From Planctomycetota bacterium (GTDB lineage: Bacteria > Planctomycetota > Phycisphaerae > UBA1845 > UTPLA1), in the NCBI GenBank assembly GCA_003576905.1, contig QEVG01000037.1, positions 1 to 46,719 on the forward strand: a stretch of DNA of 46,719 nucleotides. The letters are read 5' to 3'. The position numbers and the translations under genes were made by a program. Under the pieces are notes generated by a model that saw only the letters and a list, made by a program, of their open reading frames with translations, did no database searches and was not told the DNA's origin. Shown here piece after piece: positions 16,446-25,238 of the stretch (its first letter is position 1; each line of letters starts with the position of its first letter).

Positions 16446-18167
16446 ATGGCGCAGGCGGAGCGGAGGCTTGAATCGCAAACAGGGGGTGGGGATTTATCGC
16501 CCCTGCCGGCGCGATTCCTGTTGATCATTATCATCTCGGCGGGGGTTGTGAATGCCTGCGGACTCTGGCGGCCGCTTGTCGATCGTCATGATTGGGGCAC
16601 GGCCCACCAGGGGCAATTCGGACGGAACCATGTGCGCAACGGTTTGTCGGTGACGCAGACGCGCTGCATGTACAGCGTGTTTCAGCAGAAGATCGCGGAA
16701 GCGCGAAAGTTCTACCCGGACCATCCGCCGCTTTTGTCGCTGTGCCTGGGGCTGTCGATTGCCGTTTTTGGCGCGAACGAAGTCGGCGTGCGCATGGTGC
16801 CGGCGGCGTCGACGGTGGCGGCGGTTGCGCTGGCGGCGTCCATCGCGGCGGGGGTCCGGGGCCGCAGGTACGCGCTGTGGTGTGCGGCGGTGATGACGGC
16901 GCTGCCGATCGTGCTCTATTTCGGACGGACGGCGACACACGAGCAGCTGGTGCTGCCGCTGTGGCTGCTTGCGCTGCGCGGCTACCTGGGATGGACCTGG
17001 CCGGAGCGGTATGGTCGGCGACGGCGGCGCGACGCGACGCTGTTCGCGGCCGGGACGATGTTATCGATTCTGTCCGGGTGGGTGGCGCTGCTTCAGGCGG
17101 CGGTGGTCTGGCTGCACTACGCGCTGGGTGTTTGGCGAAAGCGGCGGGCGGGTTCGATGGCGGGGTGGCTGCTGGTGACAGCACCGGCGGCACTGGCGGC
17201 GGCGATCACATTCACGCACATCCTGTGGACGCTGGAGTGGAAGGCGGGACATCTCGTACAGCTCTTCTTTTATCGCTCGGGAATCAAGGAGGGCGAACAG
17301 GCGTTTACGCTATGGGCGTGGCTGGCAAGGCAGGCCGAATGGCTGAGACGGGACTTTACGGTCACGGGTCTCGTCATTGCGCTCGTCACGACGGGAGCAC
17401 TGGCCGCGACGAGATTTCGCCGTTCGCGGACGCCCGGGGGCGTCGGACGCGGAGGCAGTCGGCGGGGTGGCGATCGCGCGGCGCGCGGGCCGAGTCATTC
17501 CGGGGTTGAAATCGCGGCGGGCACGCCGGCGCGCGCGGCCGGCGCGCTCGAGCTGTGCTGGCTGATCGGCGCGGCCGGTCTGCTCTATGTGCTCGTGTTC
17601 CGCGGGGCGTCTTATGTGCACGAATACTGGTGGCTGCACGCCGCGCCGGGCATGGCGATGGTGATGGCGCTCGGTCTGGACGCGGCGATGGTCGCCGGCG
17701 CGCGGCGGAGCGCGGCCCTGGCGTCGGTGGCGGCCGTCGGGGTCGTCGCGATAAGCATGGAATCCGCCGTCGAGAAGCCTTTTTTTCATCATCGGCGGCG
17801 GATCGCTTCAATCGCGCTGGAGCCATGTAGATTCATTAATGAACACGCGCCGCCCGACGCGGTGGTGTATGGCAATCGCCAGTTCTGGGCGATTCGCGCA
17901 TACCACGAGGGGCCGCTGCGATTTCTGCACCCGCAGATTTCGTGGTATCTGGATCGAATGTACGTTCGCGCGACAGAGGAACAGGCGCTGGCTCGAGTCG
18001 CTCCGGTGTGCAGGTTCTACCTGTGGCTCAACGTGCGGCGTGAGGACCGTCCGCTCCTGGCCCGGCTCCGGCGAATGGGGACGGTGCTGGCCGAGTGGCC
18101 CCACGCGGCGGTGCTGGACCTGACGCGCGCGCCGCAAGCGGGCGGCGGTGGCGGGGCGGAACCGTAA
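16446..18167 (+). CDS. GT-C family membrane glycosyltransferase (PMT/ArnT-like)
   Basis: This 573-residue integral membrane protein has about ten hydrophobic helices and a first loop with DRHDWGTAHQGQFGRNHVRNG, where the acidic/histidine pattern resembles the catalytic loop of GT39/PMT-type enzymes that use polyprenyl-phosphate sugars. Other features are YFGRTATHEQLVLPLWLLAL and the C-terminal soluble end with RREDRPLLARLRRMG. Around residues 320-360 lies an arginine/glycine-rich stretch of about 45 residues that looks like inserted low-complexity DNA, including a 15-mer shared with the spacer at 3225-3239. The neighbouring divergent GT2 probably supplies its lipid-linked donor. Whether the acceptor is protein, lipid A or another glycan is unknown. 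Confidence 0.72.
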   Translation: MAQAERRLESQTGGGDLSPLPARFLLIIIISAGVVNACGLWRPLVDRHDWGTAHQGQFGRNHVRNGLSVTQTRCMYSVFQQKIAEARKFYPDHPPLLSLCLGLSIAVFGANEVGVRMVPAASTVAAVALAASIAAGVRGRRYALWCAAVMTALPIVLYFGRTATHEQLVLPLWLLALRGYLGWTWPERYGRRRRRDATLFAAGTMLSILSGWVALLQAAVVWLHYALGVWRKRRAGSMAGWLLVTAPAALAAAITFTHILWTLEWKAGHLVQLFFYRSGIKEGEQAFTLWAWLARQAEWLRRDFTVTGLVIALVTTGALAATRFRRSRTPGGVGRGGSRRGGDRAARGPSHSGVEIAAGTPARAAGALELCWLIGAAGLLYVLVFRGASYVHEYWWLHAAPGMAMVMALGLDAAMVAGARRSAALASVAAVGVVAISMESAVEKPFFHHRRRIASIALEPCRFINEHAPPDAVVYGNRQFWAIRAYHEGPLRFLHPQISWYLDRMYVRATEEQALARVAPVCRFYLWLNVRREDRPLLARLRRMGTVLAEWPHAAVLDLTRAPQAGGGGGAEP

Positions 18168-18177
18168 AGGGAGGCAC

Positions 18178-19827
18178 CTACGGCGTGATCGGCTCGAAGC
18201 CGACCTTGACGGCATCGGCGGCGCGGCGAAGGGTGAGATGGCCGAGGAAGCGGTCGTCGCGGCGATCGGGAAAGTCGCTGCGGAAGTGCACGCCGCGCGA
18301 CTCCTGTCGGGCGAGGGCGGCATGGCCGATCAGGCGGGCCACGGTGAGCATGTTCTGCGTTTCCCAGCCCATCCGGTCCCACAAGACCTTGTCCATGACG
18401 TAGCGGGTCCAGAAGTCGACGATCTCCAGTGTTTCGGCGAGACGGTCGGCGTTTCGGTCGATGCCGAGGTTGCGCCAGCACAGGGCGCGAAGGCTGTTGC
18501 GCACGTCGGCGAGGTCGAGTTCGGTGCGCGGGCTCTGTTCCTGTCGATGGCGGATGTCGCGGGGGGCGACGGCGCTGCGCTCACGGGCGGCCTGGTCGGC
18601 GGCGAGCGCGCCTGCGCGCTGTCCGAAGACCAGCCCTTCCAGCAGGGAGTTGCTGGCGAGGCGGTTGGCGCCGTGGACGCCGGTGGCCGCGGCCTCGCCG
18701 CAGGCAAGAAGGCCATCGACGGAGGATCGCCCGTTTTCATCGACGGCGACGCCGCCGATCATGTAGTGCGCGGCGGGGCGGACGGGAATAAGGTTTTGCT
18801 CGACGTCGATGTCAAAATTCTGACACAGGGCCGCGATGTTCGGAAAACGCTCCGCGAAGCGGCCCTTGGGAAAGTGGCGGACGTCGAGATAGACGCAGGT
18901 CGCCTGGGTGGAGACGATCTGCGTCAGGATCGCCCGGCTGACGACGTCGCGCGGGGCGAGTTCGGCGTCCGGATGAAACCGCGGCATGAAGCGGTTTCCC
19001 TCGCGGTCCACGAGGTAGGCGCCTTCGCCGCGGACGGCCTCGCTGACCAGGGCGCGCGCCGCGCCGGCAACGTACAGGGCCGTGGGGTGAAACTGGACGA
19101 ACTCCATGTCGCGGAGCGTCGCGCCGGCGCGGAAGGCGATGGCGTGGCCGTCGGCGGTTGCGGCGGGGCTGTTGGTCGTTTCGCGGAAGACGCAGCCCGC
19201 GCCCCCGGAGGCGAGGACGATCTGTCGCGCCCAGATGATCTGGTGCCCGTACTTCTGGTGGTGGGTCAGGGCGGCGATGCATCGGCCGTCGTCGACGACG
19301 AGATCGATGACGAAGCAGTGATCGAACACGCGGATGGTGGGCGTCTCGCGGGCCTTCCGTGCGAGCGTTCGGCTGACTTCGCGGCCGGTGGCGTCTCCGC
19401 GGGCGTGAACGATGCGCCGGGCGGAGTGTCCGCCCTCCATGCCGAGGGCGACCGCGCCGTTGTGGAGATCGAACACCGCGCCCCACGCGATGAGTTCCTG
19501 AAGTCGGGCCGGGCCCTCGCGGGCCATAAGCTCGATCCTGCCCGCATCGCCGAGGCCGCATGCCACATCGACGGTGTCGCGGATATGCGCTTCGACAGTG
19601 TCGTCGGGGTCGGTCACGACGGCGATTCCGCCCTGGGCATAGGCGGTGTTGCATTCGTCGAGGGTGTCCTTGGTGACAAGAATGACATGAGACCGCCGGG
19701 CGGCTTCAATGGCGGCACGAAGGCCGGCGACGCCCGCGCCGATGACCAGCACGTCGGTGAAGACCTGGCCGAGGCGCTGGCTTTCGAAGTTGAGAAGGTA
19801 TCGTCTTTTCGCGATCTGCTCGCTCAT
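18178..19827 (-). CDS. nadB: L-aspartate oxidase
   Basis: This 549-residue flavoprotein oxidises L-aspartate to iminoaspartate, the first step of de novo NAD synthesis. It shows the FAD motif VLVIGAGVAGLRAAIEAARR, TAYAQGGIAV, GGHSARRIVHARGDATG, MEFVQFHPTALY, SEAVRGEGAYLVD, PAAHYMIGGV and GEAAATGVHGANRLASNSLLEGLVFG, which together separate NadB from succinate dehydrogenase flavoproteins. Length is normal (about 530-550). It can use oxygen or fumarate as acceptor, so it works in anaerobes as well. NadA and NadC are not in the window. Its end is 10 nt from the end of the GT-C gene, tail to tail. Confidence 0.95.
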   Translation of the reverse strand: MSEQIAKRRYLLNFESQRLGQVFTDVLVIGAGVAGLRAAIEAARRSHVILVTKDTLDECNTAYAQGGIAVVTDPDDTVEAHIRDTVDVACGLGDAGRIELMAREGPARLQELIAWGAVFDLHNGAVALGMEGGHSARRIVHARGDATGREVSRTLARKARETPTIRVFDHCFVIDLVVDDGRCIAALTHHQKYGHQIIWARQIVLASGGAGCVFRETTNSPAATADGHAIAFRAGATLRDMEFVQFHPTALYVAGAARALVSEAVRGEGAYLVDREGNRFMPRFHPDAELAPRDVVSRAILTQIVSTQATCVYLDVRHFPKGRFAERFPNIAALCQNFDIDVEQNLIPVRPAAHYMIGGVAVDENGRSSVDGLLACGEAAATGVHGANRLASNSLLEGLVFGQRAGALAADQAARERSAVAPRDIRHRQEQSPRTELDLADVRNSLRALCWRNLGIDRNADRLAETLEIVDFWTRYVMDKVLWDRMGWETQNMLTVARLIGHAALARQESRGVHFRSDFPDRRDDRFLGHLTLRRAADAVKVGFEPITP

Positions 19828-19915
19828 CGCCGGGATATGTTAGTATGGCTCGGCGCGGAGCGACAGCGCGACGGAGACATGCGGCGCGGATTGCTCCCGG
19901 TACGGTGCCGAAGCC

Positions 19916-20470
19916 ATGGACGAACTGCCTTCCTTCGATTTGCCGGTCGAGCGGAGCGCGGCGCTGGTGCGCGGAGTCTGGCGGCTCATACCCGTGTCCC
20001 TGGGTGTGGGAATCCTGCTGAACTTCCGCAGCGACTGGCGGCTGTTGTGGCTGACGGACAAGGCGTCGTTTCTGGCGGTGGGGTTCTTGTTCCTGTTCGT
20101 TCTGGCGGTGACGCTTGCGGTGCTCTGGTCGGCGGGCAGGTGGCTTGTGCTGGCGTTCTGGCGGCGGGAGCTGGGCATCCGCGTGACGCCGGAGGAGATT
20201 TTGTTGTCCCTGGGTCCATTCGGCGAGCATCGGCATGCGTGGCGGGATGTTCGCGTCGAGATCGATTCTTCGATTGATCCCGAGATGCTGGAAATGATGC
20301 CGGACGACGCCTTTGTGCCTAGACTCCTCCACCGGTCGGCTGATGGGGATTTATCCGCCCTGATGCAGCGTTTTTCCCGCACGCCGTCGGAGACGCTCAC
20401 ACGCCTCCTGCGGCCCTACGTTCGAAGGGCATTGGGCACACGCAATCCAGGCGAAGCGGGGCCGAAATGA
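19916..20470 (+). CDS. Small membrane protein, unknown
   Basis: This 184-residue protein has two predicted transmembrane helices (VWRLIPVSLGVGILL, weakly; ASFLAVGFLFLFVLAVTLAVLWSAGRWLVLAF, strongly) and a C-terminal soluble part of about 100 residues with acidic and arginine-rich segments (TPEEILLSLGPFGEHRHAWRDVRVEIDSS; SETLTRLLRPYVRRALG). The central GPFGEHRHAWRDVRVEI reads like a small PH-like membrane-associated domain, but I cannot assign it. It diverges from nadB across 88 nt and ends 182 nt before the cytochrome maturation genes. Confidence 0.6.
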   Translation: MDELPSFDLPVERSAALVRGVWRLIPVSLGVGILLNFRSDWRLLWLTDKASFLAVGFLFLFVLAVTLAVLWSAGRWLVLAFWRRELGIRVTPEEILLSLGPFGEHRHAWRDVRVEIDSSIDPEMLEMMPDDAFVPRLLHRSADGDLSALMQRFSRTPSETLTRLLRPYVRRALGTRNPGEAGPK

Positions 20471-20652
20471 GCGTTTTTTGACGGGCGGTGTCGATTGCGG
20501 GGCGATTTCGACCACCGTGGCACGGCGGTTGCATTAGACTCGTTCGACAAAACGTTCGGGCAATCGGGACCTGCCGGATTGCATCCATGGTGTGTTGAGA
20601 ACGGGCGCGCATCCTGTGCACGCCCGATTCGACGTGACTTCGAGAAGGTGAC

Positions 20653-22977
20653 ATGAACCCAACTCTTGCCGCCCTGCGACGGTTCCCGGTGATCCGGCTG
20701 CTGTCGAGCATTCGCTTCGGCGTCGGTTTGATGGTGCTGATTCTCGTGTATGCGTGCCTGGCGTCTGCGCTGCCGCAGGTGCGCGGGGCGCTCGAGATGA
20801 CCGAGATGCAGATCTTCCGGCACTGGACGTTCAGCGGAATGATCGTGCTGTTCGGGCTGTCCGTGATGGTGGCGACGCTGACGCGCATCAAGATGAGCTG
20901 GATCAACGCCGGGGTGCTGACGGTGCACACCGGGCTGATGATGCTGGTCGTCGGGTCAATCGTCTACTTCGCGACGAAGATCGAGGGGGATACGCTGCTG
21001 ATCTCGCCGAAGGTGCAACTGGTCAGTGTATCGGGGGGCTCGCAGCGGGTCATCGCGGAGGTACTGGCTGAAAAGGGGCAGTCGTGGACGAACCAGATGC
21101 CCGCGTTCGGGGGCCGCGTGGAGCTCTCGGTGCTGGACGTATCCTACGGCGAGGACGGGCTGATCCGTTCCGCGCGCGTTGCAGCCGCCATCGCGGGAGA
21201 GACGCGCGAGCTTGCGGTCGATCGCGGCAGCGACGCGGAGCTTGCGCCGGGGCGGTTGCTGGTTCGACTCGATCCGTCGCGCACGGTGGAGACATTCTAC
21301 GACAATGAGACGGCAGCGCTTTATGTGCGGAGGGGCGGCGGCGCGGAGACCGCGATGATTCCGATCGAAGGGCTGCCTTATTTTCGCGAGCGCTATCTAC
21401 CGGAACAGGGGGTAATCAAGGATGCGACGGGTAAGCCGGCAGCTTCCAAGCGAAGCCGTCCGGGCATTGACGTCGCGGGACGCACGGTATCCACGAAATT
21501 GCTGGAGGACTGGCGGCTGCCGATCGAGCTTGCCAGTGAGGCGATACCTTTTGACATTAAGGTGACGGGCTACCTGCCGTACATCGCGGGCATGATCTCG
21601 ACGCCGGTCGAGGGCGGCGGCGCGCTGAATCCCGTGGTGCAGGTCGGTCTGTCGGTGGGCACGACGTCGATCGATGAATCGCTGGTGGCGCTGGATCCGG
21701 CGCATTCGATGATGCCGCGCGGGATTCCGATCGAGTTCCGGTGGTTTGAGTCGGAGGCGGAGATGCAGGAGGCGCTTCGGCCGATGGCTTCGGCGCATGA
21801 GCTTCAGATCGAGGTGAAGGACCCGCCGCTGTCGAAGACGGTGGCGGTCGTCGCGGGGCAGACAATCAAGCTGGAGGGGACGAGCTACGAGCTGACCGTC
21901 AAGGACCTTCAGGCGAACTGGCCGATGATGACGCCGGGCTACGAGGGGGCGTCGTCGCCGATGGCCTCGGTGGACGTGAAAAGCGAGGGGAAGCGTTACA
22001 ATCGAACGGTGATTCAGCGCTTTGGGTCGCTGTCGCAGGACATCGACGAGCAGGGCGTTCGCCATCGGGAAGGGCCGTACGATCCGAACCTGGTGCTCCA
22101 GTATCGCACGAGCGAGGACGGCTGGGTGACGATCGCCGCCGGGCCCGGCATCGCGCCGCGGCTCGCGGTATTCGGTGCGGACGGATCGGTGGATGTAAAG
22201 CCTGTGACACTCGGCGAGCCGCGGGCGGTGACGATCATGTCCACGCCGCTTGACCTGACGGTTCGTTCGTTCGTTCAGAACTCGGAAATGGTGCTCACGC
22301 CGCTGGTCGAGCCGCTGGAGCGGCGGCGGCCCAACATCGCCGCCCGGTCGGCATCGGCGATTCGGCTCGTGCTGACGCCGCGCGGCGGAGAGGACCGCAC
22401 GCCGCGGACGCAGTGGGTCGCCTTCAGTCAGTATCCTTATACCGAGGCGCGGCCGATCCGGGTGCGGCTGCCGGGGATGACGGACGAATACGAGATCATC
22501 TACTCGCGGCTGGAGCGGTCGCTGAATGCGACGCTGATTCCGCGGAAGCTCAGCGTGAAGTTCTTCCCCGGCCGACAGAACGTCGAGTCGTGGCGGAGCG
22601 ATTTCCTGGTGCAGGCGGGACCCGGCGCGGCGCCGAGCCCGGCCGCGGTTTACACCAACCAGACATGCACGGCGGGCGGGTGGACGCTCTTTCAGAGCGG
22701 GGCGGCGGGGGACCACTGGAGCTACACGGTACTCGGCGTCGGGAATCGAAAGGGCATCTGGACGATGGTGCTCGGCTGCCTGCTGGTGACCCTGGGCAGC
22801 CTGTACGCGTTTTACGTGAAGCCGGTGCTCCTCAAGCGCCGGGCGGCGGCGGGCCGCGCTTCGGCGGGAACTTCGCGGGCACCGGTGGCGCGGGGTTCGA
22901 GCCCGGACGACGACGCGGACGGCGGGTATCAGGATCAGACTTCCCATGAAGACGAGCCGGCGGAGGTGCGGGCATGA
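20653..22977 (+). CDS. resB: Cytochrome c maturation protein ResB/Ccs1-like
   Basis: This 774-residue protein is the ResB/Ccs1 half of the System II apparatus, which holds apocytochrome and assists covalent heme attachment outside the membrane. It begins with transmembrane helices (VGLMVLILVYACLASALP; GMIVLFGLSVMVATLTRI; LTVHTGLMMLVVGSIVYFAT), followed by a large extracytoplasmic domain of over 500 residues and a last helix near the C-terminus (MVLGCLLVTLGSLYAFYVKPVLL), the ResB plan. It is longer than typical ResB (about 450-600) because of the extended soluble domain. AAGG lies 5 nt before the ATG. Its stop overlaps the CcsA start in ATGA, and eight multiheme cytochrome genes follow, which fits a dedicated maturation system. 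Confidence 0.85.
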   Translation: MNPTLAALRRFPVIRLLSSIRFGVGLMVLILVYACLASALPQVRGALEMTEMQIFRHWTFSGMIVLFGLSVMVATLTRIKMSWINAGVLTVHTGLMMLVVGSIVYFATKIEGDTLLISPKVQLVSVSGGSQRVIAEVLAEKGQSWTNQMPAFGGRVELSVLDVSYGEDGLIRSARVAAAIAGETRELAVDRGSDAELAPGRLLVRLDPSRTVETFYDNETAALYVRRGGGAETAMIPIEGLPYFRERYLPEQGVIKDATGKPAASKRSRPGIDVAGRTVSTKLLEDWRLPIELASEAIPFDIKVTGYLPYIAGMISTPVEGGGALNPVVQVGLSVGTTSIDESLVALDPAHSMMPRGIPIEFRWFESEAEMQEALRPMASAHELQIEVKDPPLSKTVAVVAGQTIKLEGTSYELTVKDLQANWPMMTPGYEGASSPMASVDVKSEGKRYNRTVIQRFGSLSQDIDEQGVRHREGPYDPNLVLQYRTSEDGWVTIAAGPGIAPRLAVFGADGSVDVKPVTLGEPRAVTIMSTPLDLTVRSFVQNSEMVLTPLVEPLERRRPNIAARSASAIRLVLTPRGGEDRTPRTQWVAFSQYPYTEARPIRVRLPGMTDEYEIIYSRLERSLNATLIPRKLSVKFFPGRQNVESWRSDFLVQAGPGAAPSPAAVYTNQTCTAGGWTLFQSGAAGDHWSYTVLGVGNRKGIWTMVLGCLLVTLGSLYAFYVKPVLLKRRAAAGRASAGTSRAPVARGSSPDDDADGGYQDQTSHEDEPAEVRA

Positions 22978-25154
22978 CGGCGATATGGTCGCGAGCGGCG
23001 AAGTTATGGATGGCGGTCGTGGTGTTCGCGGCGGCGCCGGCCGGGGCGGCGGATGAGCCGTTCGCGGCTTCGAAGAGCGCGGCGGCGCTCGACGCGCAGA
23101 TAGACTGGTCGCGGGCGCGGCTGATCGCGGTGCAGGACGACGGGCGGTACAAGACGCTCGACACCTTCGCGCGCGAGGCGTTCGGGGCGATGTACGGCAA
23201 GGAGCACCTGCCGGGTCTGTCGCCGGCGGCGTCGCTGATGGAGTGGCTGTTCAATCGCGACGCGTATCTGGACGCGCCGGTGATCCGGCTCAAGGACAAG
23301 GGGGTTCGGATACACCTTTCGGCGCACATGCCGGAGGCGGCGCGGCAGCGGATTCAGCAGACGGGCTACATGACGCCGCGCGAGCTGGCGGATCCGGTGG
23401 TGCAGCAGCGGATCGCGGAGCTGGAGCCGATGGCGCCGATGGTGACGGCGATGCGGCGGGTGCGCGGGGCCGAGGTCGTCTCAAAGTTCATGGACCAGAT
23501 GTTTCGCGTGGTTCCGCGGCCCCGCGGCAGCAGCGACGAACTGTGGCACACGATGCAGGAGCTTCAGGCGAATCTCCCGCCGGAACTGCTCGCCCGGGGC
23601 GGGTTGTTTCCGGGCATGGGCGGCGGCGCGGGGGATCCGATTGCGGGTATCAGCCCGGATCAGGCTGTCAAAGCTATGGCATTATGGGCCGGGCTGTGGA
23701 AGGGCTGGAGCGCCGGCGACGCGGAGAAGGTGCAGGGTGCGATCGACGGGCTGGCCGCGTTCCTGCCGAGTCTCGCGGGCGAGGGGGTTTATCCGGCCGA
23801 AGCGCAGCGTTCGGCGGAGGCGAGCTACTACGCCTGGGGCAAGTTCACCTGGGGCTACTGGATCTACATGCTGGGGCTGCTTTTGGCCGTACCGGCGGTG
23901 GTGACGCGGTGGCGGGCGCCCTGGCTGATATCGATGGGGCTTCTGGTCGCGGCGATGACGCTGCACGCCTGGGGGATCGGCCTGCGCTGGTTCATCCTGG
24001 GGCGGATACCCGTGGCGAACATGTTCGAGGCGATCGTGGGCTCCGCCTGGATCGGAATCGCAGTGGGCCTGCTGATCGAGTGGCGCTACCGGACGCGCTT
24101 CGCGCTGGTCGGAGCGCATGCGACGGGATTCCTGGCGCTGGTGCTGGCGGGGTATGTCGTGCCGGGCGGGGGGACGATCACGACGATCATGGGGATACTC
24201 GACGACGTGATGCTGCGGATTCACACGGTGCTGATCATCGCGTCGTACGCGCTGATTTTTCTCGCGTCGGTGATCGCGGTGATCTATCTTTTTGGATATT
24301 ACTATCACAAGTCAGCGGCACGGTCGGCGGAGTTCGGGGTGATCGGCGCGATCATGGGGATTGCCCTGTGGCTGGTGGTGGGCTTCGTGTTTCAGCCGTC
24401 GGCAGAGATGGCGGGGGATTTCGTCAAGAATCCGAAGGCGACGCTGGCATTCACGATCGCGGCGGTCGCGACAGTGCTGATGCTTACGCTGGTGGCGCGG
24501 CCGGGGGCATCGCCGAGGGCCATTGCGGGGCTGGCCGGCCTGCTGATCGCGTGCATCACGCTGGCCATCGGCAGCCGCGGCTTCGCCGAGGGCATGGCCT
24601 GGACAATGACCGGCGCGGGGACGCTCTGGGCCCTGGGCAACCTGACGGGCATCGCCCTGCGAAACCGCGCGGCGTGGATCGGCGGACCGGTTCCGGCATT
24701 GGCGGGAGCGGGGGCGAACGGGCGCCAGCGGGCCGGGGGCGCGGCGGCGGATCGTGCCATGATGGCGGCATCGGAGGCGGCGATGCACAAGCCGCTTCTC
24801 GCCGGGGCCCTTCCGGGCGATCGGGCGGGGGCGGCGGCGCTGCCCTTCTGGCTCCAGCAGGCTGACTGGTGCCATTTGATCATTCTTAACATGGTGTTCG
24901 TGATGCTCTTCGTCGGGACGATCCTCGGGGCGGTCTGGGCGGACTACTCCTGGGGCCGGCCGTGGGGCTGGGACCCGAAGGAAGTGTTCGCGCTCAACAC
25001 GTGGATCATCTACGCGATTCTCATTCACATGCGGTTCGTCACGAAGGACAAGGGGCTGTGGACGGCGTGGTTGAGCGTGGCCGGGTGCCTGATGATGGCG
25101 TTCAACTGGTGCTTCGTGAACTTCTACATCGTGGGGCTGCATAGCTACGCGTAG
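22974..25154 (+). CDS. ccsA: Cytochrome c maturation/heme-handling protein CcsA (ResC)-like
   Basis: This 726-residue polytopic protein is the heme-delivering half of System II. A signal sequence and a soluble domain of about 260 residues come first, then about ten transmembrane helices from residue 295 on. Conserved heme-ligand histidines lie in LHAWGIGLRWF (H331) and RIHTVLI (H417), with more near the C-terminus (H685, H723). The tryptophan-rich WWD-type motif is WADYSWGRPWGWDPKEVF at about 655-672. The long N-terminal domain and the soluble insert of about 80 residues around 570-650 make it larger than plant or Bacillus CcsA (about 320-400). It is coupled to resB by ATGA and faces the cytochrome genes tail to tail. 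Confidence 0.9.
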   Translation: MTAIWSRAAKLWMAVVVFAAAPAGAADEPFAASKSAAALDAQIDWSRARLIAVQDDGRYKTLDTFAREAFGAMYGKEHLPGLSPAASLMEWLFNRDAYLDAPVIRLKDKGVRIHLSAHMPEAARQRIQQTGYMTPRELADPVVQQRIAELEPMAPMVTAMRRVRGAEVVSKFMDQMFRVVPRPRGSSDELWHTMQELQANLPPELLARGGLFPGMGGGAGDPIAGISPDQAVKAMALWAGLWKGWSAGDAEKVQGAIDGLAAFLPSLAGEGVYPAEAQRSAEASYYAWGKFTWGYWIYMLGLLLAVPAVVTRWRAPWLISMGLLVAAMTLHAWGIGLRWFILGRIPVANMFEAIVGSAWIGIAVGLLIEWRYRTRFALVGAHATGFLALVLAGYVVPGGGTITTIMGILDDVMLRIHTVLIIASYALIFLASVIAVIYLFGYYYHKSAARSAEFGVIGAIMGIALWLVVGFVFQPSAEMAGDFVKNPKATLAFTIAAVATVLMLTLVARPGASPRAIAGLAGLLIACITLAIGSRGFAEGMAWTMTGAGTLWALGNLTGIALRNRAAWIGGPVPALAGAGANGRQRAGGAAADRAMMAASEAAMHKPLLAGALPGDRAGAAALPFWLQQADWCHLIILNMVFVMLFVGTILGAVWADYSWGRPWGWDPKEVFALNTWIIYAILIHMRFVTKDKGLWTAWLSVAGCLMMAFNWCFVNFYIVGLHSYA

Positions 25155-25238
25155 AGGGATCATGGGTTTGAGCGCTTGGAGCGGCTTTTGCGTGGTCGTG
25201 GAGTTGCCCGCTACTGCCTTACTCGAACAATCCATGGT

